A DNA stretch of 64,000 nucleotides from Planctomycetaceae bacterium (GCA_013823135.1 PNLP01000011.1:62001-126000); one strand, 5' to 3'; shown: positions 34,800 to 44,545, counted from the first letter of the stretch. Notes: generated by a model not told the origin, from the sequence alone. Numbers and translations are program-made.

Positions 34800-35774
34800 T
34801 CACCACCGCACGACGGCGGTGCCCCAGGCCAGGCCGGCGCCGAAGCCGCTCAGCACCACGAGGTCGCCTTCCTTGAGCTTGCCATCCGCGGCCGCCTCGT
34901 CCAGCGCGATCGGAATGCTGCCGGCGGAAGTGTTGCCGTACTTCTCCAGGTTGTTGAACACCTTCGAACGCGGGATGTTCAGCGCGTCGATCGCCGCGTT
35001 GATGATGCGGATGTTCGCCTGGTGCGCCACGAACAGCGTCACGTCGTCCACGGTCACGTTCGCCGCCCGCAGAACGTCGTTGATCGTATCGCACAGAATG
35101 TTCACGGCCCACTTGAAGACTCGGTAGCCGTCCATCGACATGAAGTGCTTGCCTTCCGCGAGCAGTTCCGGCGTCGGCGGTAGGCGACTACCACACGTCT
35201 CACGCTGGAGCAACGGACCGCCTGCACCATCGGAACCCATGCTGTACGCCAGGATGCCCTGATCGGGGCGGCCGGGTTCCACGAACACCGCACCGGCACC
35301 GTCGCCGAAGAGCGGGTAGGTCTTGATGTCGGCCGGGTTCAGCACGCGGCTGTTCGTGTCGCCGCCGATCACCAGTGCGCGGTCGCTGACCCCGGCCTTC
35401 ACGTAGGCCGCGGCCGTGATGAGCGCGTACATGAAGCCGGCACACGCCGCCTCGACCTCGATCGCGGGGCCGTTCAGGCCGAGTTTGTCTTGAACGATGC
35501 ACGCGGTGCTGGGGAACGACATGTCCGGCGTGAAGGTGCCCAGCACGAGAAGATCGCAGTCTTTCGCGGTCTTGCCGGTTTTGGCGAATAAATCGTTGGC
35601 CGCTTCGAGGCACAGGTCGGAAGTGGCCTGGTGTGCGGCCGCGTGCCGGCGTTCCAGGATGCCGGTGCGTTTCACAATCCAGTCCGAGTCGAAGCCGAGA
35701 CGAGCATGGAGGTGGTCGTTGCCGACAACCATATCCGGGACATACTTGCCCGTACCCACGATTCGTAGACCCAT
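34800..35774 (-). CDS. fabH: 3-oxoacyl-[ACP] synthase III (KAS III)
   Basis: The predicted product has 324 residues; ATG at 35774 gives MGLRIVGTGKYVPDMVV. Thiolase-fold catalytic triad: Cys near 111 (EAACAGFMYAL), His near 250 (FVAHQANIRI) and Asn near 280 (KYGNTSAGSIPIAL). The enzyme condenses an acyl-CoA with malonyl-ACP to start fatty acid synthesis; the Phe-rich neighbourhood of the Cys does not settle primer choice. No other fab genes adjoin, so this may be one of several paralogues. A 23-bp inverted repeat lies upstream. Confidence 0.93.
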   Translation of the reverse strand: MGLRIVGTGKYVPDMVVGNDHLHARLGFDSDWIVKRTGILERRHAAAHQATSDLCLEAANDLFAKTGKTAKDCDLLVLGTFTPDMSFPSTACIVQDKLGLNGPAIEVEAACAGFMYALITAAAYVKAGVSDRALVIGGDTNSRVLNPADIKTYPLFGDGAGAVFVEPGRPDQGILAYSMGSDGAGGPLLQRETCGSRLPPTPELLAEGKHFMSMDGYRVFKWAVNILCDTINDVLRAANVTVDDVTLFVAHQANIRIINAAIDALNIPRSKVFNNLEKYGNTSAGSIPIALDEAAADGKLKEGDLVVLSGFGAGLAWGTAVVRW

Positions 35775-35924
35775 GAGGGACTTGCACTTCGGCCGCGGCG
35801 AAGGTCGCTCGCTACTCATCAGACGACACCCGCACGATGATGTGGCCCGGGCATGTGCCAGTGGCCGGAATAGGTGTTATATGCACCAGCACGGAATACG
35901 GAATCAGATTGGGTTTCAACAAGC

Positions 35925-35983
35925 TCCGAGCCCGAGCGCCAGCGAGGGACAGGCGTGTTTCCTCGCTGGTGCTCGGGCTCGGA
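35925..35983. repeat. 23-bp inverted repeat upstream of fabH
   Basis: The arm 35925-35947 begins TCCGAGCCCGAGCGCCAGCG and pairs with 35961-35983 with one mismatch, 13-nt loop. It sits 16 bp past the stop of the PVC gene at 36000 and is the likely 3' end structure of that transcript or a mobile repeat. Confidence 0.8.
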
Positions 35984-35999
35984 TGAAGATGTTCTGGCG

Positions 36000-38900
36000 T
36001 CACTCCTTTTTCGCCACGGGGATCTTCTGATCGAGCAGATACGCCACGAGGTTCACGAAATCCGCTTCCGGGAGAACGTCACCGAAGTTGGCGGGCATCG
36101 GCGAGAGCATCGTCTCTCGGTTCAGTTCGATGTCCTTCGTCGGTAGGCGGATCTCTTTTCCCTCGCCATCCGCGACGATCAGTACCTCGCCCTCGACTCG
36201 CAGCATCAACCCGGTGATCGTCTTCTCGTCCTTCGTGGTGATGACGCGAGCCCGGAATGCCTGATCGACGTTGCGGTTCGGGTCCAGGATGTCTTCGAGG
36301 ATTCGTTCCGTGCCGCGGAGGCCGATGCCGTCGAGTTGCGGAGCAATCTTGCCGCCCGTCTCGCCGATCTTGTGGCACGCCGCACAGTGCTTCGCGAACA
36401 ACTTCGCGCCGGCTTCCTTATCGGGTTTGGACGACGCGAACACTGCCGTGCGCTTCTTGATGAGTTCCGCGATTCGCAGATCGGCTGCGGGCAACCCCTT
36501 GGTGAGTGCGGCGATTTGCTTGTCGAGGTCGGCGACGTTCGCGGCCCGCAGTCGCTCGATGATGGCCTTCTCTTGAAGCAACCGAGCAGGTGCTTTGCCC
36601 ATCTTCACGGCGTTGAGGAGATCGTCGGCCCCGCCGGGCGAACCCGCGAGTGCCACGCCAACCGCAACCGCCGTGCGATACGGTGCATCCTTGAGCGCAT
36701 CGCGAGCATCGAAGCGGGCTTCCTTGTTGCCGACAGAAGCGAACACGAGCAAAAATCCGGCTCGCATGGCGTCCGTCGTGGTGGGATCAGCGATTTGCTT
36801 CCGGACGACACCCAATCCCTCGTCAGGAGCGTATCGCATAAAGACCTCGGCGGCCCCGAGTCGGATATCTTCGGGGGCCTTTGGTTCGGCCAGTGCCTTC
36901 TTCAGTGCGTCGAGCGACGTAACCGACAGTTCGAAATCTTGGGGGTTTCGTGATCGGTCGGCGACGGCAGGCAGTGCGTTCAGAATTCGCAAACCAGATG
37001 CGAACAGTTTCACTTCCGCGGCTGTTCCCGATGCCCCGAACGCTTCTGTCGCGAGTACGCTCTGACCGATTTTCATCAGCCCTTTTGCGGTCTCCGCGTT
37101 CAGCTTCGCGCCCCGAGTCTGCACGCCTTTGAACCCGGCGAGAATTGCGTCCGAGGTAACGCCCGAGCGATTCGTGGGTGACAACGCGAAGAAGAGTTTG
37201 GTTTCGTCAGGCCCGGTAACATGCCGGGCGACGTGCTCAGCTGCAACAGGCAACTTCTCGACTGGAATCTTGTAGTTGTTGATCTGGGACAGGAGGTAAC
37301 CCGCCGCTGCGGGACTCGGAATCGCCAAAGCCATATCTGCGTAGATGGCGTCGTACACTTTCGGCCACTCAGCGGCGTCACGCAGGCAGTTCCGTAACGC
37401 CACGCGGGTGGCGTGCTTCAGGTGCGTGTCGGCGTCTGGGGTCCTCTTCAGCAGTGCGAGCAGAGGTTGCACGAAGTCCGCGTGCGGGTGCATGATCGCT
37501 GCCTCGGCGGCCGCCCGACGGACGTGCGGCGACAGCAGGTGCTCTGCCGACAGCACTTTCACCAGGAACGCACGCTCACCCTCGCCCCACTTCTCCCGAC
37601 TGTTCAACGCCCGCGTGATGTGGCCCTGGTGCTGCTCGATCGTCGTGCCGATCTCGTGCTTTGGGCTGAACCACTTCTCGTACTCTTCCACGGGCACCGG
37701 CTTCGGCCCGGCCTGTGCGATGTACGCAATCCACGACCACACCATTGCGGCCTGCTCCGGGCTCTTCTTCATCCGCTCGGTCGCGTTTGGCAGGTCGAAG
37801 TCCTTGCCGCCGCGATCGATGAAGCGCTGCCGGAGTTGGTGCCCCGCGAGGAATCGCACCGTCAGGTTGGGGTGGAACAGGTCGTCGAAGAGTTCCGCGT
37901 CGGTGGCCTTGGTGAAGTCGGTCCGGTGGAACTTCGGTGCGGCAACTCCGGTCGCTGACGCTCCCGGCTCGCCTTTGTACACGATGCGCCAGATGCGGCC
38001 GTGGTCCTTGTCGCGTGCCGGGTGCTTCAGATCGACTTCGTAGTGACCGATGATCTTGTTGTAAAAGTCCGCGACGTAGATCGCACCGTCCGGCCCGAGC
38101 TTGATATCCACAGGGCGGAACCAGCGGTCGGTGCTCGCGATCAGGTCGGGTTGCTGCACGGCCTTCGGAGTCGCGCCAGTCCATTCGATCTTCGCCGTGT
38201 TCACGCGGTTGGTGACGACGTTGCCCAGGAAGATCATCCCGTTGTATTGCTTGGGGAAGTGGTCCGCGTCGTACCACGACACGCCGCACATGCCCGTGCC
38301 GCCGGGGGCATAGCCAAACATCACGGGGCCGTAGCCGAGGCCGTCGTGTGGCTTGCCGAAGCTCTCGTAGGTCGCACCGGGAATGATCTGCGTGATTGGC
38401 CGCGAGTGGCAGTCGGCCGTGTACAGGTTGAACCACGGATCGACCGTCATGCCGAACGGGTTCACCTGCCCGCGTGAGTACACTTCGATGCGGCTGCCGT
38501 CCGGGCGGAAGCGGAAGGTGTTCCCGGAGTGCATCTTCACCTCGTGGCCGTCCTTCCCCTTGACCGTGCTGTCGTTGTTGAACCCGTGGCACGAGTAGAC
38601 CCAGCCGTCGGGCATCAGGGTGTACGAGTTGTACATGCCGTGCGTGTCGCGATAGCCGAAACCGCTGAACAGCACCTCGCTCTTGTCCGCTTTTCCGTCG
38701 CCATCGGCGTCGGTGTACTTCCGGATTTCGCCCACGCTCGAAACAATGACCGACTTGCCATCAGGCAACGGCAGCACCCCGATGGGGATGTTCAGGTCGC
38801 TCGCGAACGTCTCGACCTTCTTCGCCTTGCCGGTGGCGGTGTCGAAGTCGGACAGCACGAACAACTTGTCGGTCCCTTTGCCCAGCGGCGCTGCGAACGG

Positions 38901-39161
38901 GTAGTGGTACGACGTCGTGACCCAGAGCCGACCCTTCGCATCCCACGCCATCTGCATCGGCTTCTGGATATCAGGTTCACTACTGACGAGTTGAGCGTCG
39001 AAGCCGGGCGGCAGCGTGAACGCCTTGCGTTCATCGGCCGGCGACAGTGCATCGGTTGGCGCCACGAGATCGGCGGGCAACGGCTTGGGTTGCGCTGCGA
39101 GGCGAGCGGGGGACGTGAGTCCCCCGGTAACTGACAGCACGAGGAGTGCGAGGAATCGCAT
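36000..39161 (-). CDS. PVC-type dehydrogenase with helical repeats and C-terminal cytochrome c
   Basis: The predicted product has 1053 residues. The signal peptide at the start (MRFLALLVLSVTGGLTSPARLAAQ) is partly encoded by a family B repeat. The propeller domain (about 40-430) has LVSSEPDIQKPMQMAWDAKGRLWV, DTHGMYNSYTLMPDGWVYSCHGFNND and FRPVDIKLGPDGAIYVADFYNKII. A HEAT-like helical region runs at 440-890. The cytochrome c at about 905-1050 has CAACH near residue 925 and Met in ETMLSPMPANFGD as likely distal ligand. It lacks the final sandwich domain of its paralogue at 25069. It is a periplasmic redox enzyme with unknown, probably sugar-type, substrate. Confidence 0.9.
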   Translation of the reverse strand: MRFLALLVLSVTGGLTSPARLAAQPKPLPADLVAPTDALSPADERKAFTLPPGFDAQLVSSEPDIQKPMQMAWDAKGRLWVTTSYHYPFAAPLGKGTDKLFVLSDFDTATGKAKKVETFASDLNIPIGVLPLPDGKSVIVSSVGEIRKYTDADGDGKADKSEVLFSGFGYRDTHGMYNSYTLMPDGWVYSCHGFNNDSTVKGKDGHEVKMHSGNTFRFRPDGSRIEVYSRGQVNPFGMTVDPWFNLYTADCHSRPITQIIPGATYESFGKPHDGLGYGPVMFGYAPGGTGMCGVSWYDADHFPKQYNGMIFLGNVVTNRVNTAKIEWTGATPKAVQQPDLIASTDRWFRPVDIKLGPDGAIYVADFYNKIIGHYEVDLKHPARDKDHGRIWRIVYKGEPGASATGVAAPKFHRTDFTKATDAELFDDLFHPNLTVRFLAGHQLRQRFIDRGGKDFDLPNATERMKKSPEQAAMVWSWIAYIAQAGPKPVPVEEYEKWFSPKHEIGTTIEQHQGHITRALNSREKWGEGERAFLVKVLSAEHLLSPHVRRAAAEAAIMHPHADFVQPLLALLKRTPDADTHLKHATRVALRNCLRDAAEWPKVYDAIYADMALAIPSPAAAGYLLSQINNYKIPVEKLPVAAEHVARHVTGPDETKLFFALSPTNRSGVTSDAILAGFKGVQTRGAKLNAETAKGLMKIGQSVLATEAFGASGTAAEVKLFASGLRILNALPAVADRSRNPQDFELSVTSLDALKKALAEPKAPEDIRLGAAEVFMRYAPDEGLGVVRKQIADPTTTDAMRAGFLLVFASVGNKEARFDARDALKDAPYRTAVAVGVALAGSPGGADDLLNAVKMGKAPARLLQEKAIIERLRAANVADLDKQIAALTKGLPAADLRIAELIKKRTAVFASSKPDKEAGAKLFAKHCAACHKIGETGGKIAPQLDGIGLRGTERILEDILDPNRNVDQAFRARVITTKDEKTITGLMLRVEGEVLIVADGEGKEIRLPTKDIELNRETMLSPMPANFGDVLPEADFVNLVAYLLDQKIPVAKKE
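39101..39133. repeat. Family B half-element inside a signal peptide coding region
   Basis: The sequence begins GGCGAGCGGGGGACGTGAGT and ends CCCCCGGTAACTG; it contains the hairpin GGGGGAC-gtga-GTCCCCC. Read on the minus strand it encodes V-T-G-G-L-T-S-P-A-R-L of the PVC protein. The copy at 48381 encodes the same stretch in an unrelated protein. Confidence 0.85.
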
Positions 39162-39268
39162 CGGGGAGGGTCTCCGGCGGGGAAGCGGTGACCCAGATTG
39201 TACTCGGGACTCACGGGAGTCGGGAGTCAAGAATCGGGAGCCGAGAATCGGGAACCGGCAGTGCTTTG

Positions 39269-39362
39269 GTAGGGTCAGTCGAGACCGGCTTTGCGGTCGA
39301 GCCCCACCATCACCTTGCGAAACGGTGGGGCTCGTCGCGAAGCGCGACTCGACCCACCCTAC
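39269..39362. repeat. Palindromic repeat, family A
   Basis: The outer arms contain GTAGGGT and ACCCTAC; the inner arms are GTCGAGCCCCACCAT and GGTGGGGCTCGTCGC. The right half recurs at 44546-44582. Just upstream (39209-39258) are imperfect direct repeats of GAATCGGGAGCC type. It fills the gap between the PVC gene and the leucine-rich repeat gene. Confidence 0.8.
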
Positions 39363-39374
39363 TTCCGCCTCCCG

Positions 39375-40049
39375 TCACTGCCCGATGGTACGCAGATTGG
39401 GCATCTGGTCGATAAACTTGTCGGCAGCATCAGATGTCACCTTGGTGGCTTTCACGCTCAGCGTTCGTAGCCCGTCGAGTCCCTTCAATTCGGCCAACCC
39501 CTTGTCGGTGATTCCCGTCTTGTTCAAGTACAGAACGCGGAGCCGCTCGAAGCCCTTCACAGTTGCCATCGACTTGTCCGTGATCTGCGGATTCTCCGAG
39601 AGAGCGAGGTGCTCCAGCATGGTGAGCCCCTTCATCCCGGTGAACTCGGCATCGGTGACCCCGCAGCCGACAAGCCCGAGGTAACGGAGTTCCTTGCACT
39701 GACCGATCGTCGAAGCCCCCGTCGGGGTGAGTGTCGCCTTCCCGAAGACGATCTTTCGGAGGTTGGGCAAGTCCTTCAAAGCCGCGAGTCCCTTATCGGT
39801 ACACTTCGTGGCGTCGGCCACCTTGATGCCGCCAATCTCGGGATGCTTCTTGAGTGCCGCAAGCAAGGCGTCGTTGGCCGTTTCAAATTCGACTACAACT
39901 CGAGCTTCGAAGAACAATGTGGTGTCGATGTCTGCCTTGCCGCCGAGCCGAACAATTTCGGTCATCACGGCCTTCTCGCCGGCTGTGGTGTTCTGTGCGG
40001 TCGTGCTCGCAGTGCACACGAGCAGGAGGAGAAGGGCGACGATTCTCAT
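39375..40049 (-). CDS. Exported leucine-rich repeat protein
   Basis: The predicted product has 224 residues; ATG at 40049 begins a signal peptide (MRIVALLLLLVCTASTTAQ). A short globular start (EIVRLGGKADIDTTLFFEARVVVEF) is followed by about five LRRs of the cysteine-containing-like planctomycete kind (LRYLGLVGCGVTDAEFTGMKGLTML). The product is probably a periplasmic binding protein of unknown partner, similar in repeat type to the C-terminal half of the protein at 28921. Confidence 0.8.
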   Translation of the reverse strand: MRIVALLLLLVCTASTTAQNTTAGEKAVMTEIVRLGGKADIDTTLFFEARVVVEFETANDALLAALKKHPEIGGIKVADATKCTDKGLAALKDLPNLRKIVFGKATLTPTGASTIGQCKELRYLGLVGCGVTDAEFTGMKGLTMLEHLALSENPQITDKSMATVKGFERLRVLYLNKTGITDKGLAELKGLDGLRTLSVKATKVTSDAADKFIDQMPNLRTIGQ

Positions 40050-40568
40050 GGACGCGACTCCGGCAGGGGGGGGTAGGAATTCTACATTATTGACGTTTCG
40101 CGCAGGTCTCAACGTTGTGGTGTGAAACCTTCATGATCAAACTGATTCCTCTTCATGGGTCGATAAAGGCGGAAGGTTGTTTCCGGATGATTCCGGAGTC
40201 TACCCGGATCATTCCGGACGGTGATCGGTTTCTCGTGAGAGGCGAATTCGTCGCAACTGAAGTGTTTGCTGGTTCTTGAATACGATCTGATATGTGTCAT
40301 TCCGGACAGATAAACGATTCTGGGCTCGAATAACGGTTCTGGCCGTGGTGTCCCCGGTTCCAGCCGGAATGAACCTACGGGCGTTTCTTACCTTGCGTAG
40401 GGTAGGTCTCCGGCTCAACGGCGAAACGCGGAAAGCTTCTGTGATCCTCTCATTTTTCTTTCCAGGCTCGCTGGCTATGATGTGAACACCCGCCATACCC
40501 GCTCGGCTGCGTAACGTCCGACCCTTACCGGGGTTGTCCGCTTGGAAATACTCACCGGAGCCGGATCG
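40050..40568. other. Intergenic region with repeated ATTCCGGA boxes
   Basis: No supported gene. The octamer ATTCCGGA appears at 40190, 40211 and 40299, with near copies TTTCCGGA at 40180 and the reverse CCGGAAT at 40364. GGAGCC before ATG 40569 is the ribosome site of the kinase gene. The boxes could be sites for a regulator of either flanking divergent gene. Confidence 0.5.
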
Positions 40569-42269
40569 ATGCCGGATACGCAACCTCTGGAACCCGCCGA
40601 CGCACAGGCTCCGCAAGCTCCGCCGGACCTGACGGGGCGTATTCTGGGCGACTATCAGCTTTTGCGCCGCATTGGTGCCGGTGGCATGGGCCAGGTCTAC
40701 CTTGCCCGCCAGCTCTCACTCAAACGCGATGTCGCTGTTAAATTGCTCCGCAACGATCTCACGACAAACCCCGTTGCCCTGAAGCGGTTCCAGGCTGAAG
40801 CCGAGGCCGTTGCCAAGCTGAACCACCCGAACATCGTTCACATTCACCAGATCGGGGAGCACGAAGGTCTGCGGTACATGGTGCTGGAATACGTCGAGGG
40901 TCGGAACCTGCGGGAATACCTTGTTCGCAAGGGGCCGCCGGATCTGGCCGTCACGCTCAGCGTCGTCCGGCAGGTCGTGCTCGCGCTCCAGAAGGCACAC
41001 GAGGAAGGGATCGTTCACCGCGACATCAAGCCTGAGAACATCCTGGTGACGCGAAAAGTCGAAGTGAAAGTGACCGACTTCGGGCTGTCTCGTTTTTTTT
41101 CCGGTCCCGCTCCCGCGGTGAACCTGACTCAGAGCGGCGTCACCCTCGGCACGCCGTTGTACATGTCCCCGGAGCAGGTGCAGGGGAAAGTGGTGGATCA
41201 CCGCAGTGACATCTACTCGCTCGGCGTCACGTGCTACCACCTCCTGGCTGGCGAGCCACCATTTCGCGGGATCACGGCTTTCGACGTGGCACTCAAACAC
41301 GTTCAGGAACAACCCCGCCCCCTGTCTGAGCTTCGCCCAGACCTGCCCACCGACCTGTGCAACCTCGTCCACAAGATGATGGCGAAGAACCCTGATGACC
41401 GTTACCAGTCGGCCCGCGAGATTCTGCGGGACATCGTGCGAGTGCGAGACGGTCTGGCGGTGAACGCTCCGGCACCCACGGCGGTCCTGACGCTCTCGAA
41501 TTCGCAGCCGAACAACGTTGCTTCGTCGAGTGGGAGTATTTCCACTGCACCCAGCGGCACCGTGTTGATGACAGGCATGATGCCGGTGGTGCAGCCGTTC
41601 CCCTGGGCGCGGTGGTTGCTTGCCGGGCTGAGTTGCGTCGGAGCCATCGCTTGCGGAGTGCTGGTCTACGCGAAGATGAACCCACCCCCGGAGCCTCCTC
41701 TCGCGTCGGCTAGCTCACCTGGACTTCCGGATATCCGCCCCGCTGAGAAGCTGGTTCCCACGCGGGAGCGAGAGCTAATCGCCGCCCTCGATAACCGCAA
41801 CACGACCCCCGAAAAGATGGTACGCTGGTCCATCGAACTCGGACTGCTGTACGTCAAGGAACGCCGGCTAGATGAAGCCGATGCCCGCTTCCGGAAACTG
41901 GAGAGTGAGCAGTTCGGTCCTGGTGGCCCGCTTAAGAAACTGGACCCGGACGTGCTTGCAGCACGCGATGCGAGCGCTGCGGGGCGTCTGGGAGAAGCCG
42001 TGGTCATGGCCTATCGCGACACCGAGGCGGCTGCAAAGGCATCGAACGAACTGGTCATGAAAGTCGTGGAGATCCCCTATCCGAAGTTCCCCAAGTTCGA
42101 CAAACCCGAACGGGGGCTCGCAATGGTGGATGCGCTCCGGTCGCGTCACCCAGACCTGGGGCAGGCCGTTTCGGACGCTCTGAACCGTAACGCGGTTACG
42201 CTTGGCAAAACAAAACTCGAACCGGCTGTGCTCGAACAACTTCGCCTCCCACCGCGGGGCGGTAAGTAG
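40569..42269 (+). CDS. Membrane-anchored Ser/Thr protein kinase
   Basis: The predicted product has 566 residues from ATG 40569 (TTG at 40542 is weaker). The Hanks-type kinase domain is at about 27-290: GAGGMGQVYLA glycine loop, VAVKLL Lys, IVHRDIKPENILV catalytic loop, DFGLSRFF, and GTPLYMSPEQ. A Ser/Pro-rich linker follows, then one TM segment (WLLAGLSCVGAIACGVLVYA) at about 349-368 and an extracytoplasmic helical domain without a known family. All catalytic residues are present, so it should be active. The STAS-like gene starts two bases after its stop, suggesting a signalling pair. Confidence 0.93.
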   Translation: MPDTQPLEPADAQAPQAPPDLTGRILGDYQLLRRIGAGGMGQVYLARQLSLKRDVAVKLLRNDLTTNPVALKRFQAEAEAVAKLNHPNIVHIHQIGEHEGLRYMVLEYVEGRNLREYLVRKGPPDLAVTLSVVRQVVLALQKAHEEGIVHRDIKPENILVTRKVEVKVTDFGLSRFFSGPAPAVNLTQSGVTLGTPLYMSPEQVQGKVVDHRSDIYSLGVTCYHLLAGEPPFRGITAFDVALKHVQEQPRPLSELRPDLPTDLCNLVHKMMAKNPDDRYQSAREILRDIVRVRDGLAVNAPAPTAVLTLSNSQPNNVASSSGSISTAPSGTVLMTGMMPVVQPFPWARWLLAGLSCVGAIACGVLVYAKMNPPPEPPLASASSPGLPDIRPAEKLVPTRERELIAALDNRNTTPEKMVRWSIELGLLYVKERRLDEADARFRKLESEQFGPGGPLKKLDPDVLAARDASAAGRLGEAVVMAYRDTEAAAKASNELVMKVVEIPYPKFPKFDKPERGLAMVDALRSRHPDLGQAVSDALNRNAVTLGKTKLEPAVLEQLRLPPRGGK

Positions 42270-42271
42270 GA

Positions 42272-42694
42272 ATGACACCGACAAAGGGAGTCGAGAGAGC
42301 AGGGCAATTGATGAGCGTCGCCTACGAACTCATGGCTGGCACGATCTGTTTCACGACCACGGGCGATGTGGAGCACCGCAGCGCTCTCGACACTCTCCAA
42401 GAGGGCTTGGCGGACGCGGCGCAACAACCTGTCCCCGGTGGCTGGCACCTCCTGTTCGATATCCGCAAGTCCACCGAAAATCGCGACCCCAACGAACTGC
42501 GAAACACGGCCACAGCGATAGCCATGCACCGTGCGGCCCTGTCCGGTCGGTGCGCCGTGGTCGCAACCGATCCGTTGCACTACGGCCTCGCCCGGATGTT
42601 CGGCGTGTTCATGAGTGGCCTGGGGTTCGATGTCAACGTCTGCAACAATCTCGAAGACGCGAAACACTGGCTGAACCCTGCCCAGCACATGTGA
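42272..42694 (+). CDS. STAS/SpoIIAA-like small protein
   Basis: The predicted product has 140 residues, starting 2 bp after the kinase stop with GTAAGTAGG just upstream as ribosome site. A beta-alpha pattern is visible: ELMAGTICFTTTGDVEHRSALDTLQEGLADA, then WHLLFDIRKS, RCAVVATDPLHYGLARMFGVFM and FDVNVCNNLEDAKHWL. This matches the STAS-like/SpoIIAA-like fold. Coupling to the kinase makes it a possible substrate or output module. No canonical phospho-Ser of SpoIIAA can be assigned with confidence. Confidence 0.7.
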   Translation: MTPTKGVERAGQLMSVAYELMAGTICFTTTGDVEHRSALDTLQEGLADAAQQPVPGGWHLLFDIRKSTENRDPNELRNTATAIAMHRAALSGRCAVVATDPLHYGLARMFGVFMSGLGFDVNVCNNLEDAKHWLNPAQHM

Positions 42695-42715
42695 CTCGTC
42701 GGTATACTCTTCCGC

Positions 42716-44113
42716 ATGTCCACACCACTCACCCGTTACTTTCGACTCAGCGAACACGGTACGACGGTTCGCACCGAGATACTCGGCGGGATCACCACGT
42801 TTGTCGCGATGGCCTACATCGTCGTGGTGAACCCCGCGATCCTCTCTTTCGCCGGGTTGCCCATTGGTCCGAGCACGGTCGCGACCATCCTCGTCGCCGC
42901 GGTCGGCAGTCTACTCATGGGGTTGTACGCGAACCGGCCGATTGCCGTGGCCCCGTACATGGGCGAGAACGCGTTCATTGCGTTCGGGCTGACGGCCATC
43001 ACGATTGCAGGGACGCCGATCACCTGGCAACAACGCCTAGGCGCGGTGTTCATTGCGGGCCTCGTCTTCGTTGCCATCACACTACTTCACATTCGGGCGT
43101 GGCTGGCCAATGCGGTTTCGCTGAGCATGAAGCACAGTTTCACCACGGGGATTGGCCTGTTCCTGGCATTCATCGGGCTTTACGAGACGGGGATCGTCAC
43201 GAGCTTCGCAGAAGGGGCACCCGTCGCGGCCCTTCGAGCAGGGGATACCGAGTTTCTCCGCAAGCCGCCCGTGCCTGTGAAGATCGGCAACTTCCACGAC
43301 ACGAAGGTGCTGCTTGCCGTGGGTGGCTTTCTGCTGACGGCAACCTTGCTCGCTCGCGGAGTGAAGGGGGCTCTGCTCATCGGCATCGTGCTGACGGCGA
43401 TCGTGGGATACTCGCTTGGCGTTGGGGCGGTCCCTCAGGGCGTGGTCGCGTTGCCGTTCACGGGGGATTACTCGCTCGCCCCAATCGCGTTCCAACTCGA
43501 CATCGTGGGTGTGCTGAAACTCAGCTTCTTGCCCGTTCTGCTCACGCTGTTCCTGATGAGTTTCCTCGACACTCTGGGAACGCTCGTCGCGGTGGGTGCG
43601 GCCGGCGGAATGCTGGACGAGAAGGGGAACTTCTCCGAACCGGAGAAGCCGATGCTCGTGGACGCGGCGACGTGTGTGTTCGCCTCGGTCGTGGGCTCAT
43701 CGACAAGTGGTGCGTACATCGAGTCGGCGACGGGTGTGCGGGAAGGGGCGAGAACGGGCCTGGCGGCTGTGGTCACTGGGTTATTGTTCGCGGCGACGCT
43801 GTTCTTCATCCCGCTTGTGCAACCGTTGCAAACGCTGGCCTATGCTTATGGCCCGGCGTTGATCGCGGTGGGCGTGATGATGATGGCATCGGTGCGGAAG
43901 ATCGACTTCGATGACTTGACCGAGGCCGTGCCGGCCTTTGTGACGCTAGTGATGATTGTGTTCACCTACAACATCGCCAACGGGCTCACGGCGGGGCTCA
44001 TCGCGTACTCACTCCTGAAGGTGTTGGCGGGGCGTGCGCGAGAGTTGACGCCGGGTTCTGTCGTGCTGGCGTTGATGTGTCTGGTGTACTACGTGTTCGG
44101 CTTACCGCACTGA
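42716..44113 (+). CDS. NCS2/AzgA-type purine nucleobase permease
   Basis: The predicted 465-residue product has 12-14 TM segments. It starts GTTVRTEILGGITTFVAMAYIVVVNP, characteristic of the AzgA-like (adenine/guanine/hypoxanthine) branch. The key region GENAFIAFGL (TM3) and TLGTLVAVG...SSTSGAYIESATGVREGARTGLAAVV (TM8-TM10, with the substrate Glu/Thr positions) are intact. It imports purine bases by proton symport. It is likely downstream in the same transcript as the kinase and STAS-like genes, though the link may be incidental. Confidence 0.93.
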   Translation: MSTPLTRYFRLSEHGTTVRTEILGGITTFVAMAYIVVVNPAILSFAGLPIGPSTVATILVAAVGSLLMGLYANRPIAVAPYMGENAFIAFGLTAITIAGTPITWQQRLGAVFIAGLVFVAITLLHIRAWLANAVSLSMKHSFTTGIGLFLAFIGLYETGIVTSFAEGAPVAALRAGDTEFLRKPPVPVKIGNFHDTKVLLAVGGFLLTATLLARGVKGALLIGIVLTAIVGYSLGVGAVPQGVVALPFTGDYSLAPIAFQLDIVGVLKLSFLPVLLTLFLMSFLDTLGTLVAVGAAGGMLDEKGNFSEPEKPMLVDAATCVFASVVGSSTSGAYIESATGVREGARTGLAAVVTGLLFAATLFFIPLVQPLQTLAYAYGPALIAVGVMMMASVRKIDFDDLTEAVPAFVTLVMIVFTYNIANGLTAGLIAYSLLKVLAGRARELTPGSVVLALMCLVYYVFGLPH

Positions 44114-44545
44114 GCGTGGGCGGGGTTGGATCGCAGATCGGCTTGCACTTTGATGACGCCATAACTTGATTCCGGGCGAGTGTGACACCCCTCTCTGGAA
44201 GCATCTGACTTGTCCGGAAGAAAGTTCGTTAGAACAATTTTAGACTCCGCAGAAACGAATTAAGTCACGATTCAGCAGACAGTTGTTCATTGCCGTTGTG
44301 GCCCCGAGGCCGAGTTCATCTCCGAGTCGGCTTCAGAATGATGTGAGAGATGAGCAGAATTGGATCTCAAAGCGACCGACGCTGATTGGGATAAATCATG
44401 ACTCAAACTGAAACCAGGAAATGTCTTGCGCCTCGCTTCAGCACCCGGAGTCTCATCAGGAGCAATTGATTGAGAGCCGACAAATAAGCCTGGGAATAGC
44501 TGATGGACAAGGGCAAGGGGCGAGTGAGGTTGCGTGGCTTTTGTC
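44114..44545. other. Intergenic region, nothing recognised
   Basis: About 430 bp of lower GC with no codon-biased frame, no clear promoter and no strong hairpin. Family A and another inverted repeat follow directly. Confidence 0.5.

Noticed and set aside
42202..43914. A 570-residue plus-strand frame overlapping the permease
   Set aside because: It runs in another frame across the STAS-like and AzgA-type genes and reads as Arg/Gly/His-rich nonsense.
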